Shown: positions 35,976-45,173, counted from the first letter of the stretch. The stretch is DNA of 64,000 nucleotides from Halanaerobacter jeridensis (GCF_016908315.1 NZ_JAFBDQ010000006.1:151707-215706), one strand, 5' to 3'. Numbers and translations are program-made. The notes: generated by a model from the letters alone, not told the origin.

Positions 35976-38084
35976 TTATTTTGCCACTAATAAAATTATC
36001 GAGCGTGGTCCAACTAATACTTCATCTTGGCTATCTATTTTTGGTTCATTACCAGCAGACCAAATGTCTTCTGGTTGCTCCATACCTGTATTAGCTACTA
36101 AATGCCATTCCTTACTGCGCGGCAAATTAGGCAATTCATAACCATGCATTTCCCAATGCATATTAATGGCAGCATAAATAAATTGGTCACTTTCTGTATC
36201 ATATTTATCATTCGGTTCAGCAAATAATACCGCCATAGTCAAAGTGGAGGCTGAGGGATCAAATTCCCATAAATTCAAACCATGCCAAGATATTTCAGGA
36301 TATCCAGTACGATTATAATCAGTATCAAAATGATCAGTTCTTAATACAGGATGCTGTTTCCTAAATTCAATCATTGACTTGAAATAATTAAAAATATTAT
36401 CATTTTCCTCTAATAAATCCCAATCAAGCCAAGAAATTTCGTTATCTTGGCAATAAGCATTATTATTACCAAACTGAGTATTAGCAAACTCATCCCCAGA
36501 CAAAATCATCGGAACACCGCGACTCAATAATAAAATAGTGATCGCATTTTTCATCTGTTTAGTTCTTAATTGTTGTATTTGAGGGTCATCGGTCTCTCCT
36601 TCAACTCCACAGTTCCAACTATTGTTATTATTAGTACCATCAAAATTGTTTTCTCCATTAGCTTTATTGTGTTTATGATTATAAGAAACTAGATCTTTGA
36701 GAGTAAATCCATCATGGCAAGTAATAAAATTAATGGAAGCAGTTGGACCTCGTTCTCCATAAATATCCGGCGAACCCTCAATTCTTTGTACAATTTCCCC
36801 AGCTACATCTCCATTACCTTTAATAAACTTACGGACTGCATCTCTATATTCTCCATTCCATTCTGCCCATCTACTACCTGAAGGGAAAGAACCAACTTGG
36901 TATAAACCAGCAGCATCCCAAGCCTCAGCAATCAATTTACAATTACCTAAAATAGGATCTTCAGCCAAAGTTTCTATAATGGGAGGATTAGGAATAGGAT
37001 GTCCATTTTGGTCTCGGGATAGAATAGAAGCTAAATCAAATCTAAATCCGTCTATATGATACTCAGAAGCCCAATAACGTAAACAATCTAAAATCATATT
37101 ACGAACTACGGGATGATTACAATTTAGAGTATTACCACAACCACTAAAGTTATAATAATAGCCCTGTGGAGTCAATAGATAATAAGTTTTATTATCTATT
37201 CCCTTATAAGATATATAGGGCCCCCGTTCATTACCTTCAGCAGTATGATTAAAGACTACATCAAGAATCACTTCTATGCCATTCTCATGCAGTTCTTTAA
37301 TTAAGTTTTTAAGCTCATCAACTTCCATACCATACTTACCAGTAGCAGCATAACCAGCCTTAGGAGCAAAAAAACCTACTGCACTATAACCCCAATAATT
37401 CATTAACCGTTCTCCGGTTTCAGGAGAAATTCGGGAATGCTCAAATTCATCAAATTCAAAAATAGGCAATAATTCAATACAATTAACACCTAATTCTTTT
37501 AAATATGGTATCTTTTCTCTAATGGAAGCAAAAGTACCAGGGTGTTTCACATCAGATGAAGGATGTTTAGTTAAGCCCCGCACATGTGCCTCATAAATAA
37601 CCAAATCTTCCATATCTTTTTCTAATGGACGCTCTCCCTGCCAATCAAAATCATGGTCTACAATCCGACCTCGATGTTGAAAATCATCACTATAATCTGG
37701 CTCTTCCCCCCAGACTTCTCGTCCTCCAATTGCTTTAGCATAGGGGTCTAATAAGATTTTCTCTTTATTAAATAAATGTCCTCTTTGGGGATCATAAGGT
37801 CCGTCCATTCGATAACCATACTCTATATTTTCATAGTCAAGATCAAACACTATCATTGTATAGACATCCCCAATTCTAAATTCATCCGGAAAAGGAATTA
37901 CGGCAAATGGTTCTTTAGCTCCTTTCTCGAACAAAACTAATTCACAATCTTCAGCATGTTTAGAAAAAATAGAAAAATTAACCCCACCATCTGGAACTAA
38001 AGTAGCTCCAAAAGGTAAGGGATGTCCTCGTCTTAGTTTTAATCCTTGATATTCATGAGTTGGATAATTATCTACACGTTCCAT
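35976..38084 (-). CDS. glgX: Glycogen debranching enzyme GlgX (isoamylase type)
   Basis: A 702-residue GH13 enzyme that cleaves alpha-1,6 branches in limit dextrins of glycogen. The N-terminal CBM48 (HPLPFGATLVPDGGVNFSIF) is followed by the catalytic barrel with the nucleophile in DGFRFDLASIL, the acid/base Glu in LIAEAWDAAGLY and the third carboxylate in FITCHDGFTLKDL. The length is normal. It is placed 14 bases after a STAS gene and 13 bases before the RsbW-type gene, so its synthesis is tied to the signalling genes. The ribosome binding site is AGGAAGGAAG. Confidence 0.95.
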   Translation of the reverse strand: MERVDNYPTHEYQGLKLRRGHPLPFGATLVPDGGVNFSIFSKHAEDCELVLFEKGAKEPFAVIPFPDEFRIGDVYTMIVFDLDYENIEYGYRMDGPYDPQRGHLFNKEKILLDPYAKAIGGREVWGEEPDYSDDFQHRGRIVDHDFDWQGERPLEKDMEDLVIYEAHVRGLTKHPSSDVKHPGTFASIREKIPYLKELGVNCIELLPIFEFDEFEHSRISPETGERLMNYWGYSAVGFFAPKAGYAATGKYGMEVDELKNLIKELHENGIEVILDVVFNHTAEGNERGPYISYKGIDNKTYYLLTPQGYYYNFSGCGNTLNCNHPVVRNMILDCLRYWASEYHIDGFRFDLASILSRDQNGHPIPNPPIIETLAEDPILGNCKLIAEAWDAAGLYQVGSFPSGSRWAEWNGEYRDAVRKFIKGNGDVAGEIVQRIEGSPDIYGERGPTASINFITCHDGFTLKDLVSYNHKHNKANGENNFDGTNNNNSWNCGVEGETDDPQIQQLRTKQMKNAITILLLSRGVPMILSGDEFANTQFGNNNAYCQDNEISWLDWDLLEENDNIFNYFKSMIEFRKQHPVLRTDHFDTDYNRTGYPEISWHGLNLWEFDPSASTLTMAVLFAEPNDKYDTESDQFIYAAINMHWEMHGYELPNLPRSKEWHLVANTGMEQPEDIWSAGNEPKIDSQDEVLVGPRSIILLVAK

Positions 38085-38098
38085 AGTTATCTTCCTTC

Positions 38099-38428
38099 CT
38101 ATAGACTATTAATAGCTGTATCAATACTTTCATAACTAGTTAGCATATGATCGAATCCAGTTATTTCCATCACATCCTTCACTTCTTCTACTAAACCAGC
38201 TAGAACTCCTTGACCGCCCTTAGCTTTTAGTTTTTTAGCTATAATTAATAATACCCTTAAGCCAGCACTAGAAATATATTCACACTGACTCATATCAAAA
38301 ACTAATTTACTATTATCATTAATATGCGAAATTATTTCTTCTCTTACTTCTGGCGCAGAAGTCCCATCTAAGTCACCTATCAAACGAATAATTTTTATAT
38401 TGTCTTTTTTTTCAACTTCTATTTTCAT
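38099..38428 (-). CDS. STAS-domain anti-sigma factor antagonist (second copy)
   Basis: A 109-residue STAS protein with the canonical phospho-site block DMSQCEYISSAGLRVLLI; the serine is retained. It is more typical of the family than the copy at 33.6-33.9 kb. It lies directly upstream of glgX (14 bases), so STAS, glgX, kinase and REC-PP2C appear to be one transcription unit. The best-placed start follows GTAGGTGAT. It is the likely substrate of the kinase/phosphatase pair encoded downstream. Confidence 0.92.
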   Translation of the reverse strand: MKIEVEKKDNIKIIRLIGDLDGTSAPEVREEIISHINDNSKLVFDMSQCEYISSAGLRVLLIIAKKLKAKGGQGVLAGLVEEVKDVMEITGFDHMLTSYESIDTAINSL

Positions 38429-38593
38429 ATATCATCACCTACAATTCAAATGATTAGCAACTATAATAAACTGTTGTACTTCTTCATTATATATTTTATC
38501 ATTCTACATGTAAAGCTAATATTCGACATTTTACTTAATTGCAATATAAATAGCTAAAATGAAAGAAAAGGTTTTCTTGAAATATATTTTTTT

Positions 38594-39613
38594 CTATTTT
38601 TTAGATTTAATTACCTTATTCTTTCCAGAATTTTTCGCTTGATACAGAGCTAAATCCGCATCTTTAATTAATTTCTGGTGGGAATCAGAATTCAAATCAG
38701 CTATACCTATACTAATTGTAAATTCTACATCTGCAATTGTTTGCTTAGCAACAGTCTGTCTAATTCTTTCTCCTATTTCAAAAGCATTTTCGACATCAGT
38801 ATGGGGAAAAACGATTATAAATTCTTCTCCACCATATCTACCTATAATATCTTCTTGTCGAGTCATATTTTTTAATTGTTGAGCCAAGTTTTCTAAAACT
38901 TCATCTCCCTTTTGATGACCATAGCTATCATTAATATCTTTAAAATCATCGATATCAGCCATCATTACAGCTAAATTTAAATTATATCTAGTAGCTCGTT
39001 CTACTTCTAGTTTTAATTTTCTGATAATTTCTTTATGATTATACAACCCCGTTAATCCATCCGTTACAGCTTTTTCTTGTAACTTTTGATTAGCTTGTTT
39101 TAGCTTTTCTTCTATTTTTTTACGTTCGGTGATATCAATTACAAAAGTAACTTTTTTATAGTTATCATTAGGTCCTTGAATTCTAACTGCATCAGCTAAA
39201 ATAATTTTTCTTTGTCCTTCTTTATCTTCTACTTCCCATTCACCACGCAATTCAGATTTGCCAGTTATAAACCGATCATGCAACTTTGTTAATTTTTCTT
39301 TATTCTCTTCTGTTGCTACCATACTAAAATGTTGCCCTAATAACTCTTGTTCTGAATATCCATATATCTCACAATAAGCTGGATTAACTAATTCAAAATA
39401 TCCCTCATCATTAGTAATACATAATCCAGCTGGGATCTGTTTGAATATCTTCCCTAATTCAGTATCCTTAATAAATTTATTCTTATATAAACTTATTTCT
39501 TGATAATTTTTTAATTTTTCTTCTAATTTATCCATAATTTCATCTTTGTTTTCTAAAGCAACTACTAGTTCTTCTTTATCTAAATCATTATAACTAATCC
39601 TTATCACCCCCAC
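38594..39613 (-). CDS. PAS-GGDEF diguanylate cyclase
   Basis: A soluble c-di-GMP synthase of 339 residues. A PAS domain (LCITNDEGYFELVNPAYCEI, then VTFVIDITERKK) is joined by a coiled coil to a GGDEF domain with the active motif GRYGGEEF and an intact inhibitory site RQED five residues before it. It should make c-di-GMP and be feedback-inhibited. GTG at 39613 has no ribosome binding site of its own; the GGGGGTG site better fits an ATT at 39596-39598, so the start is uncertain. It lies between the amylase and STAS genes. Confidence 0.92.
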   Translation of the reverse strand: MGVIRISYNDLDKEELVVALENKDEIMDKLEEKLKNYQEISLYKNKFIKDTELGKIFKQIPAGLCITNDEGYFELVNPAYCEIYGYSEQELLGQHFSMVATEENKEKLTKLHDRFITGKSELRGEWEVEDKEGQRKIILADAVRIQGPNDNYKKVTFVIDITERKKIEEKLKQANQKLQEKAVTDGLTGLYNHKEIIRKLKLEVERATRYNLNLAVMMADIDDFKDINDSYGHQKGDEVLENLAQQLKNMTRQEDIIGRYGGEEFIIVFPHTDVENAFEIGERIRQTVAKQTIADVEFTISIGIADLNSDSHQKLIKDADLALYQAKNSGKNKVIKSKK

Positions 39614-39688
39614 TTGAATTTAGTACATATTAAATAATTAATTAAAATTAGTTGTTTATGTTAATTATAATCAATTAGGCACTAAATA

Positions 39689-40831
39689 TCAATTAGCATA
39701 CTCTTGGGTTAAGAATAAATGGCGTTTTTTTCTATTAACTTCATAATCTCGTGACTCAATCAATTTATTTTGATACTGTTTTTGGGTCTTACTCTTATTA
39801 ATATAAACTTTAACTCCTAAACCTCTACCTACTAGCAAATCTTGGTCAGCATACTCAACTTCTAAAGGTTTTTCTAACTGCTTACGAACTTTTAATAATT
39901 CATTAATGTCATCTTGCAATTTATAATTATAATAATCTTTCCAAAAAATACATGTTTCTTTTGTAAACAATAAAATATAAGCATAAGCTAATTTCTTATC
40001 ATAAATAATTGGTTCATCACGATCAGTATCATGATTGTCAACAAAAGAAACGGTCTGTGGTAATTGATATTCCTGTAACTGCCGCATATCAAAATTCTGC
40101 GGATTATTACACATATCTTTAAGAGCATAAAACAAAGGGAAATTAAAAGCTTTAGTATTAGTATTATTGACCCATTGTTGAAGTACTTCTTTATTGCCGC
40201 TCCAATATTCCCCTACTACAAATTTTGACTCTACAGAACTTGTCCACTCTTTGATAAACTTATCTTTAATATCCTTCACATAATCCAATCTAAAACCAAC
40301 AAATCCTATTTCATTTCTCAACCAGTGACCCCAATTGATTAATTCTTCTTTCATATAAGCATTATCAGCATAATGACAAATTTTCTCTCCAAAGTCACTC
40401 TCCATTTTTTCACAGTCTCCACATTGACGACAAAAATGTTGGTAGTTTTTAGGGAATTCTGGCTCAGGAAAATTAGTATAACTATAAGCTCTTTTATATT
40501 TTATATCTTCATAATAAGGGTTATATTCTTTAAAACCACCAATCATATGAGCCATAACAGTATCTACTACAGGCATAATTTCATATTCTTTCATTTTATT
40601 AATTAATTCTTTTAATTCTTCCTGACTACCAAAAGCACTATTTAAATTATAATGTTCTTTAATATCATAACCCATACCCCGCTTGTCCATTCCTAACGAG
40701 GGGGGAGGACACCAAATCATATCAATTCCAGCCTGTTTTAATTCAGGGATTCGATTATTCATTAATTGATACCAGCTAGTTTCAAGATTACGCATACAAT
40801 TCCAATAAAATCCCTGCATCATGGTTTTCAT
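39689..40831 (-). CDS. Alpha-amylase family GH13 enzyme (cytoplasmic)
   Basis: A 380-residue GH13 hydrolase without signal peptide, so probably intracellular. Catalytic residues are seen in GFVGFRLDYVKD (nucleophile Asp), FVVGEYWSG (Glu) and SFVDNHDTDRDE (Asp). The barrel starts immediately (MMQGFYWNCMRNLETSWYQL), and the C-terminal beta domain is very short. An insert of the B domain carries four cysteines (FCRQCGDCEKMESDFGEKIC), possibly metal-binding. The start at 40831 follows GGAGGAGG; a longer frame to 40879 is less likely. A TetR operator lies just upstream. Confidence 0.88.
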   Translation of the reverse strand: MKTMMQGFYWNCMRNLETSWYQLMNNRIPELKQAGIDMIWCPPPSLGMDKRGMGYDIKEHYNLNSAFGSQEELKELINKMKEYEIMPVVDTVMAHMIGGFKEYNPYYEDIKYKRAYSYTNFPEPEFPKNYQHFCRQCGDCEKMESDFGEKICHYADNAYMKEELINWGHWLRNEIGFVGFRLDYVKDIKDKFIKEWTSSVESKFVVGEYWSGNKEVLQQWVNNTNTKAFNFPLFYALKDMCNNPQNFDMRQLQEYQLPQTVSFVDNHDTDRDEPIIYDKKLAYAYILLFTKETCIFWKDYYNYKLQDDINELLKVRKQLEKPLEVEYADQDLLVGRGLGVKVYINKSKTQKQYQNKLIESRDYEVNRKKRHLFLTQEYAN

Positions 40832-40895
40832 TTTTAACTCCTCCTCCAAATTATTAGCAACAACTTTAAAAAATACCAAATTTCAACAAAATTCG

Positions 40896-40913
40896 ATACC
40901 TACCGGTTGGTAT
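40896..40913. promoter_or_regulatory. TetR-type operator
   Basis: ATACCTACCGGTTGGTAT is an 18-bp near-perfect palindrome (one mismatched pair of T/T positions) centred on ACCGGT, the usual form of TetR/QacR-family operators. It lies between the end of the TetR gene and the amylase start, so the amylase is the likely target. Confidence 0.7.
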
Positions 40914-40929
40914 GTTTTTAGCAAAAAAT

Positions 40930-41535
40930 TTATTTTTTTAATCGCAACCAATAATTATCAAATAATCTTTGATACATATTCGAATCTTGATAGATATTAG
41001 GATTAACAAAACTTAAATATTCTAATTGTTGTAATAAAGCATCTAACTCAAAAGCAATTACTTCAGGGTTAACATCCTCTCTGATTTTACCCTCTTGCTG
41101 AGCTTGTCTAAAAACTTTAGCCAATTTTTTACGTTTAGCTTCATCATGTTGATCAATATCTTTTTGCAGTTCTGGGTATCTTCGCGTTGCATCATATAAA
41201 AACATATAAAAATGAAGAATAGCATCATTACTATCTACACCTACTAAATCTTTAATCCACTTTTTACGATCTTTAATTGATTGAAAACCTTGCCAAATTA
41301 ATTCTTTAATCTCCACATCGGTATTATCTAACCAGCCAGGTTGACTAAAATCAAAGAAACGTTTTACAGCTTGATAATATAAATCATCTTTACTAGAAAA
41401 ATAATGATAGACTCCTCCTTTAGTCAATCCAGCTTGATCAGCTATATCATTGAGAGAAGTTCCACGATAACCATTACGAATAAATAACTGTAATGCTACA
41501 TCTAAAATTCTATCTTTACTATTAATAATAATCAC
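40930..41535 (-). CDS. TetR family transcriptional regulator
   Basis: A 201-residue one-component regulator. The N-terminal helix-turn-helix is canonical: GTSLNDIADQAGLTKGGVYHY and FSSKDDLYYQAVKRFF. The C-terminal ligand domain is divergent, so the inducer cannot be predicted. The gene lies upstream of the amylase, with an operator-like palindrome between them. The ribosome binding site CGGAG directly touches the GTG at 41535; three ATT codons follow at better spacing (41524-41532), so the true start may be ATT. Repression of the amylase, released by a small molecule, is a reasonable inference. Confidence 0.9.
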   Translation of the reverse strand: MIIINSKDRILDVALQLFIRNGYRGTSLNDIADQAGLTKGGVYHYFSSKDDLYYQAVKRFFDFSQPGWLDNTDVEIKELIWQGFQSIKDRKKWIKDLVGVDSNDAILHFYMFLYDATRRYPELQKDIDQHDEAKRKKLAKVFRQAQQEGKIREDVNPEVIAFELDALLQQLEYLSFVNPNIYQDSNMYQRLFDNYWLRLKK

Positions 41536-41637
41536 TCCGTATAACTTAATCTTATCTCTTGGAATTTTTTTCTTTTTCTATCCTACTTTAATTATCTTAA
41601 AAAATTAGTTAAAAGTCAAGCCTTTTTCCATAAAATG

Positions 41638-42465
41638 TTAAAAAAGTTTATAAATTATGAAACGGGCCTGATATCCTTCTAAATAAATAATTAAATTCAA
41701 TAAAGTACCGATTACTATCGCAATCAACAAACTAGACAAGCTTCCTACTATATAATAGCTAGCAAAACTTTTTTTGCTGAAATTATCAAAACAAGCTACT
41801 GACTTAGCAGCAAATACTATAACTAATCCGAGAAAATTATGACTCAAAACTAAAGTCAACAATATAGTTCTTTCTAACTTAGCAATCAATTCTCTCAGAT
41901 TGTGTTCCTCTTCGTCTTCACTAGCATATTCTTTTAAGTTAAGCAAAATTTTATCTACTAAAAATGAAGCTGGTCGCCAAACAAAAACATAAGCTATAAT
42001 TGTTAATATCATAATATACAAATCTTTCTGTCCTAAATTTAAGGTATCAAAAATAGGAAAAATTCTAAATAAAACTTGGTTATTAAAGAATTCGCCCCAC
42101 GGTTCTAAACTTATATTAGCTAATTTTAATAAGGGATAAGTAGCAGTAATAACTATTAAATGGGCTAATTGATCAATTATAAATAATCTCACTTCCGTTA
42201 CTATTCCCCAATTCAATTCTCTTAATTTAGTCTTATAACCATCAATCACAAAATGAAAAACATAAATTAAAATTTCAATTCCAATCAGCCACCAAGATAA
42301 ATAATACCAAGTCAAAATAATAGAAACTACAATTCCAGATACACAATGTTGGATTAATAATTTAATATCTTCTCCTTTATTATAAGCAACATGACGGCTT
42401 TGCAGTACAAAATCATTTAACAAATGTCCTAATATTAACAAAGAAATAACTATTTTAGCAGACAT
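41638..42465 (-). CDS. DUF3307 family membrane protein
   Basis: A membrane protein of 275 residues. The N-terminal half is the DUF3307 domain (LLILGHLLNDFVLQSRHVAY with the conserved His/Asp/Gln, and HFVIDGYKTKL). About seven hydrophobic helices are visible in all. The family is of unknown function; conserved polar residues in the first helices suggest metal or substrate binding. GTG at 42474 falls inside the ribosome binding site, so ATG 42463-42465 is chosen. The gene is flanked by TetR and a PQQ-like propeller gene with no obvious functional link. Confidence 0.8.
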   Translation of the reverse strand: MSAKIVISLLILGHLLNDFVLQSRHVAYNKGEDIKLLIQHCVSGIVVSIILTWYYLSWWLIGIEILIYVFHFVIDGYKTKLRELNWGIVTEVRLFIIDQLAHLIVITATYPLLKLANISLEPWGEFFNNQVLFRIFPIFDTLNLGQKDLYIMILTIIAYVFVWRPASFLVDKILLNLKEYASEDEEEHNLRELIAKLERTILLTLVLSHNFLGLVIVFAAKSVACFDNFSKKSFASYYIVGSLSSLLIAIVIGTLLNLIIYLEGYQARFIIYKLF

Positions 42466-42558
42466 ATAACTCACCTCACTTGTGAATTTTAATAGAATTA
42501 GAAATTATTATCTTATATTATTATTATAGCAATTAAAACAATCTTTTACAATAAAATA

Positions 42559-42585
42559 AATCAGCCGTATTATTAGCGGCTGATT
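42559..42585 (-). terminator. Rho-independent terminator after the propeller gene
   Basis: AATCAGCCG pairs with CGGCTGATT, just beyond the propeller gene stop on the minus strand; a T-rich stretch follows. Confidence 0.75.
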
Positions 42586-42597
42586 GAAAAAGATTAT

Positions 42598-43653
42598 TTA
42601 ATTATCTAAAGCTACCTGCTCTTCTCTATAAAAATCAGTATTGCAACTAGTATGTTTTAAATTTTGTCCTACTACTGGCCAGGGACTATCAGCTAAACCA
42701 CCATTTTGATCACTAACTGCATATAATTGATTACCACTACCTACATAAATAGTCCCTTCTTTATCAAGCACTGCTTCCCCTAGAAAGTCACCAGTCTCTA
42801 ATTCCTTTACTTTTTTTCCTCGTTTATTTAAAACATATAATTTATCACTCACTACATAAATCAAATCATCATTAGCTAAAACTGGTGATCTCAATATATC
42901 TGCAGCAGTCTTAAAACTCCATTTTAAATTTCCACTGCGATTAACAGCATATAATTTTTCTCCTGCACCAAAATAGATAGTATCATTCCCTAACACTATA
43001 TTAGATGTGATCCACTTTTGAGGTGTATAATTCCATTTTTCTTGACCTTCTTGATTAAGTGTATGTAACTTAGAACTTCCAACATAAATAGTCCCTTGCT
43101 GGTCAATTACTGCATCTCCCCAAAAGCTTCCCTCACTAAGCTTATACTGCCACTTTTGTCGGCCCCTCTTATTCACAGCATATAACTTTGGCTGCTGGTC
43201 ACTACGAACATAAATTATACCCTGCTTATCAATTACTGGACTAGCACTACTAATATTTCCAGCATCCAACTCTACTGCCCATAGTTGTTGCCCTTCAGGA
43301 CTAATAGCATGCAACTTAAACCCCTCTAAATAAATTGTGCCCTCTTTTCCTATTGCTGGACTATCTTTCCCACTTAGACCTACACTTAACTGCCATTTGC
43401 AATTCCCTGCTGCTGTAACTGCTTGTAATTGATAATCATTTAATTTATTAACTTTTATATAAATATCACCATTGTTAGCAATTACCGGAGTAGAAATTAT
43501 CTCTCCTCCACTATCAAACTTCCACTTACACTGTCCAGAGGTATCAATTGCATATAAAAAACCCTGCTTATCACCTATATAAATAGTATCATTATCTATT
43601 GCTGCCCCCGCTTCAATTCTACCTTTACTTTCATATTTCCATTTAATTATCAT
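42598..43653 (-). CDS. PQQ-like beta-propeller repeat protein
   Basis: A 351-residue protein made almost wholly of propeller blades of ~40 residues with the repeat 'GTIYVGS..KLYAVN..G..KWSFK' (for example DNDTIYIGDKQGFLYAIDTS and NDTIYFGAGEKLYAVNRSG). This is the PQQ/quinoprotein-like repeat family; no PQQ-binding residues can be inferred. There is no signal peptide, so it would remain in the cytoplasm unless exported by another route. The blades are complete, seven or eight in number. Function unknown; a binding scaffold is the usual role. Confidence 0.8.
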   Translation of the reverse strand: MIIKWKYESKGRIEAGAAIDNDTIYIGDKQGFLYAIDTSGQCKWKFDSGGEIISTPVIANNGDIYIKVNKLNDYQLQAVTAAGNCKWQLSVGLSGKDSPAIGKEGTIYLEGFKLHAISPEGQQLWAVELDAGNISSASPVIDKQGIIYVRSDQQPKLYAVNKRGRQKWQYKLSEGSFWGDAVIDQQGTIYVGSSKLHTLNQEGQEKWNYTPQKWITSNIVLGNDTIYFGAGEKLYAVNRSGNLKWSFKTAADILRSPVLANDDLIYVVSDKLYVLNKRGKKVKELETGDFLGEAVLDKEGTIYVGSGNQLYAVSDQNGGLADSPWPVVGQNLKHTSCNTDFYREEQVALDN

Positions 43654-43815
43654 ACTTTCACCTCACTCTTTAAAGGCTACCCTTTTTACTAAATAAATTA
43701 TACCATTAATTACCAGTTATTTAAAGTATTAAAAGTATTTTTTTGGAAATAGATAGTTTAAAAAAAGATGTACCACCAACTAATAATTAGGCTACACCTC
43801 ACAAATGACTTATAG

Positions 43816-44763
43816 TTAATAAGTATTTAATGTAATATCTATAAAGCTACTTACCGGCATTGATAATTTTTGTTCAAGCATCGAATTTTCAACTTCCATT
43901 GTTCCTGATACATCAAATTTTAGCTTCCCCCCCTGAATCCAATTACTATCCGGATTTAATATTAATTGCCCTTGTTGTTGACCAGTTAAATTATAGGAAA
44001 CCCCCTGTCCTTGCAATTGAGTTAATTCTAAATCATTAATATTTATTGGAGCTTCAGTAGCAATTATAATTTGCTTCTTTCCTACTTGCTCTAAAATATA
44101 TTTATTATTAATAGTAGTTGATAACGGAGCAGTTAATTTAAAATTACTTTCCCAACTATCACCTACTTTTACTGACTGTTGGGGAATATAAGCTAAAAGA
44201 TTCTTCCACAATTGTTTCATAAATCTTTCATCAAAAAAATTTTCAATTCCTGATCTCATCATTAAATCGTTTTCTTTTTGATATTTCTTAACTGCAGATT
44301 GCCACCGAGATAAAAGTTCTCTATATCCTTTTAATTCAATCAACTCTCCCTGAGGAGAAATCTTCATCGTAAATTCTTGGTCTAAAATAGTCTTAGTTGC
44401 TTTGCTCATACTATTATTAAATTTAGCTTTAAATTGATTCTCTTGAACTCCACCAAAGTTCCCACCTAATTCTTGTATTTGCAAATTTAAATCATCATAC
44501 TTTACAGCTAAGATATAATTATCTTCTTTATCAATAGCTTTAACCCGATAATTATTTTTACTGTTATAATTTTGTTTGATTGTCATTTGATTACCGAAAA
44601 AATCTTGTTGAATCTGCTGTACTGCTTTTATTTCTAAATTATAACTTTGCCCTAATTTTAAATCTAAGCTTAAATCATGTTCTTGCTGGGCAACTCCTGA
44701 CACAGAAATAAATAAACAGCCAATTATCATACTTAAAATTAATACTAATTTCTTAGTTCTCAT
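43816..44763 (-). CDS. Secreted protein, DUF6263-like
   Basis: A 315-residue exported protein. The signal peptide is clear (KKLVLILSMIIGCLFISVSGVAQQ, cleavage probably after VAQ or VSGVA). The mature part is rich in beta strands with the blocks YNLEIKAVQQIQQDF, TMKISPQGELIELKGY and VGDSWESNFKL, which resemble the DUF6263 family. Binding of a hydrophobic ligand or a cell-surface role is possible, but nothing in the sequence proves it. The ribosome binding site is AAGGAGTGG, and the gene appears to be monocistronic. Confidence 0.65.
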   Translation of the reverse strand: MRTKKLVLILSMIIGCLFISVSGVAQQEHDLSLDLKLGQSYNLEIKAVQQIQQDFFGNQMTIKQNYNSKNNYRVKAIDKEDNYILAVKYDDLNLQIQELGGNFGGVQENQFKAKFNNSMSKATKTILDQEFTMKISPQGELIELKGYRELLSRWQSAVKKYQKENDLMMRSGIENFFDERFMKQLWKNLLAYIPQQSVKVGDSWESNFKLTAPLSTTINNKYILEQVGKKQIIIATEAPININDLELTQLQGQGVSYNLTGQQQGQLILNPDSNWIQGGKLKFDVSGTMEVENSMLEQKLSMPVSSFIDITLNTY

Positions 44764-44886
44764 CTAATCCACTCCTTCTCTTATTTCGTGACTCAACCAC
44801 ACTTTAAAAGATTATCTTTTCTCTCATTTATAATTTTATCCTGTTAGGACTTTAAAGTCAATTTTTTTAATATTTTCCAAAAGAAA

Positions 44887-44910
44887 AACTGAGCCTAAAT
44901 AGACTCAGTT
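44887..44910 (-). terminator. Probable terminator
   Basis: AACTGAG pairs with CTCAGTT around a ten-base loop, with a TTTTTCTT run on the minus strand beyond it, downstream of the 72-residue ORF. Confidence 0.55.
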
Positions 44911-44954
44911 AGTAAGTACTTATATTTATCCAACATGAATTTTTTATTTATTAA

Positions 44955-45173
44955 CTACATAGAAACTGCTACGTTATTATAGTTAAGTTCAATTTGACAT
45001 CCAGTATAACAATCTTCTTCATTATTAAGGCCCACTGTCTTATAATAATCTTCTCTATGCTTAGCTTCTAATCCAGCATAATAAGAAGACATCACCTCAT
45101 TATTATTGACCTTATTCTCTCCATAAAAATCATGGCTAGCACTCTTTTGCGCATAATAATTCTGTTTAAACAT
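44955..45173 (-). CDS. Small Tyr/Asn-rich hypothetical protein
   Basis: A 72-residue ORF with a very good AGGGAGG ribosome binding site. It is unusually rich in Tyr, Asn and Glu (MFKQNYYAQKSASHDFYGEN; NNEVMSSYYAGLEAKHREDY) and has two cysteines near the end (EEDCYTGCQIE). No membrane segment or known motif is visible. It stands alone with its own terminator. I do not recognise it; the composition recalls small acid-soluble or coat-type proteins, but that is only a resemblance. Confidence 0.5.
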   Translation of the reverse strand: MFKQNYYAQKSASHDFYGENKVNNNEVMSSYYAGLEAKHREDYYKTVGLNNEEDCYTGCQIELNYNNVAVSM

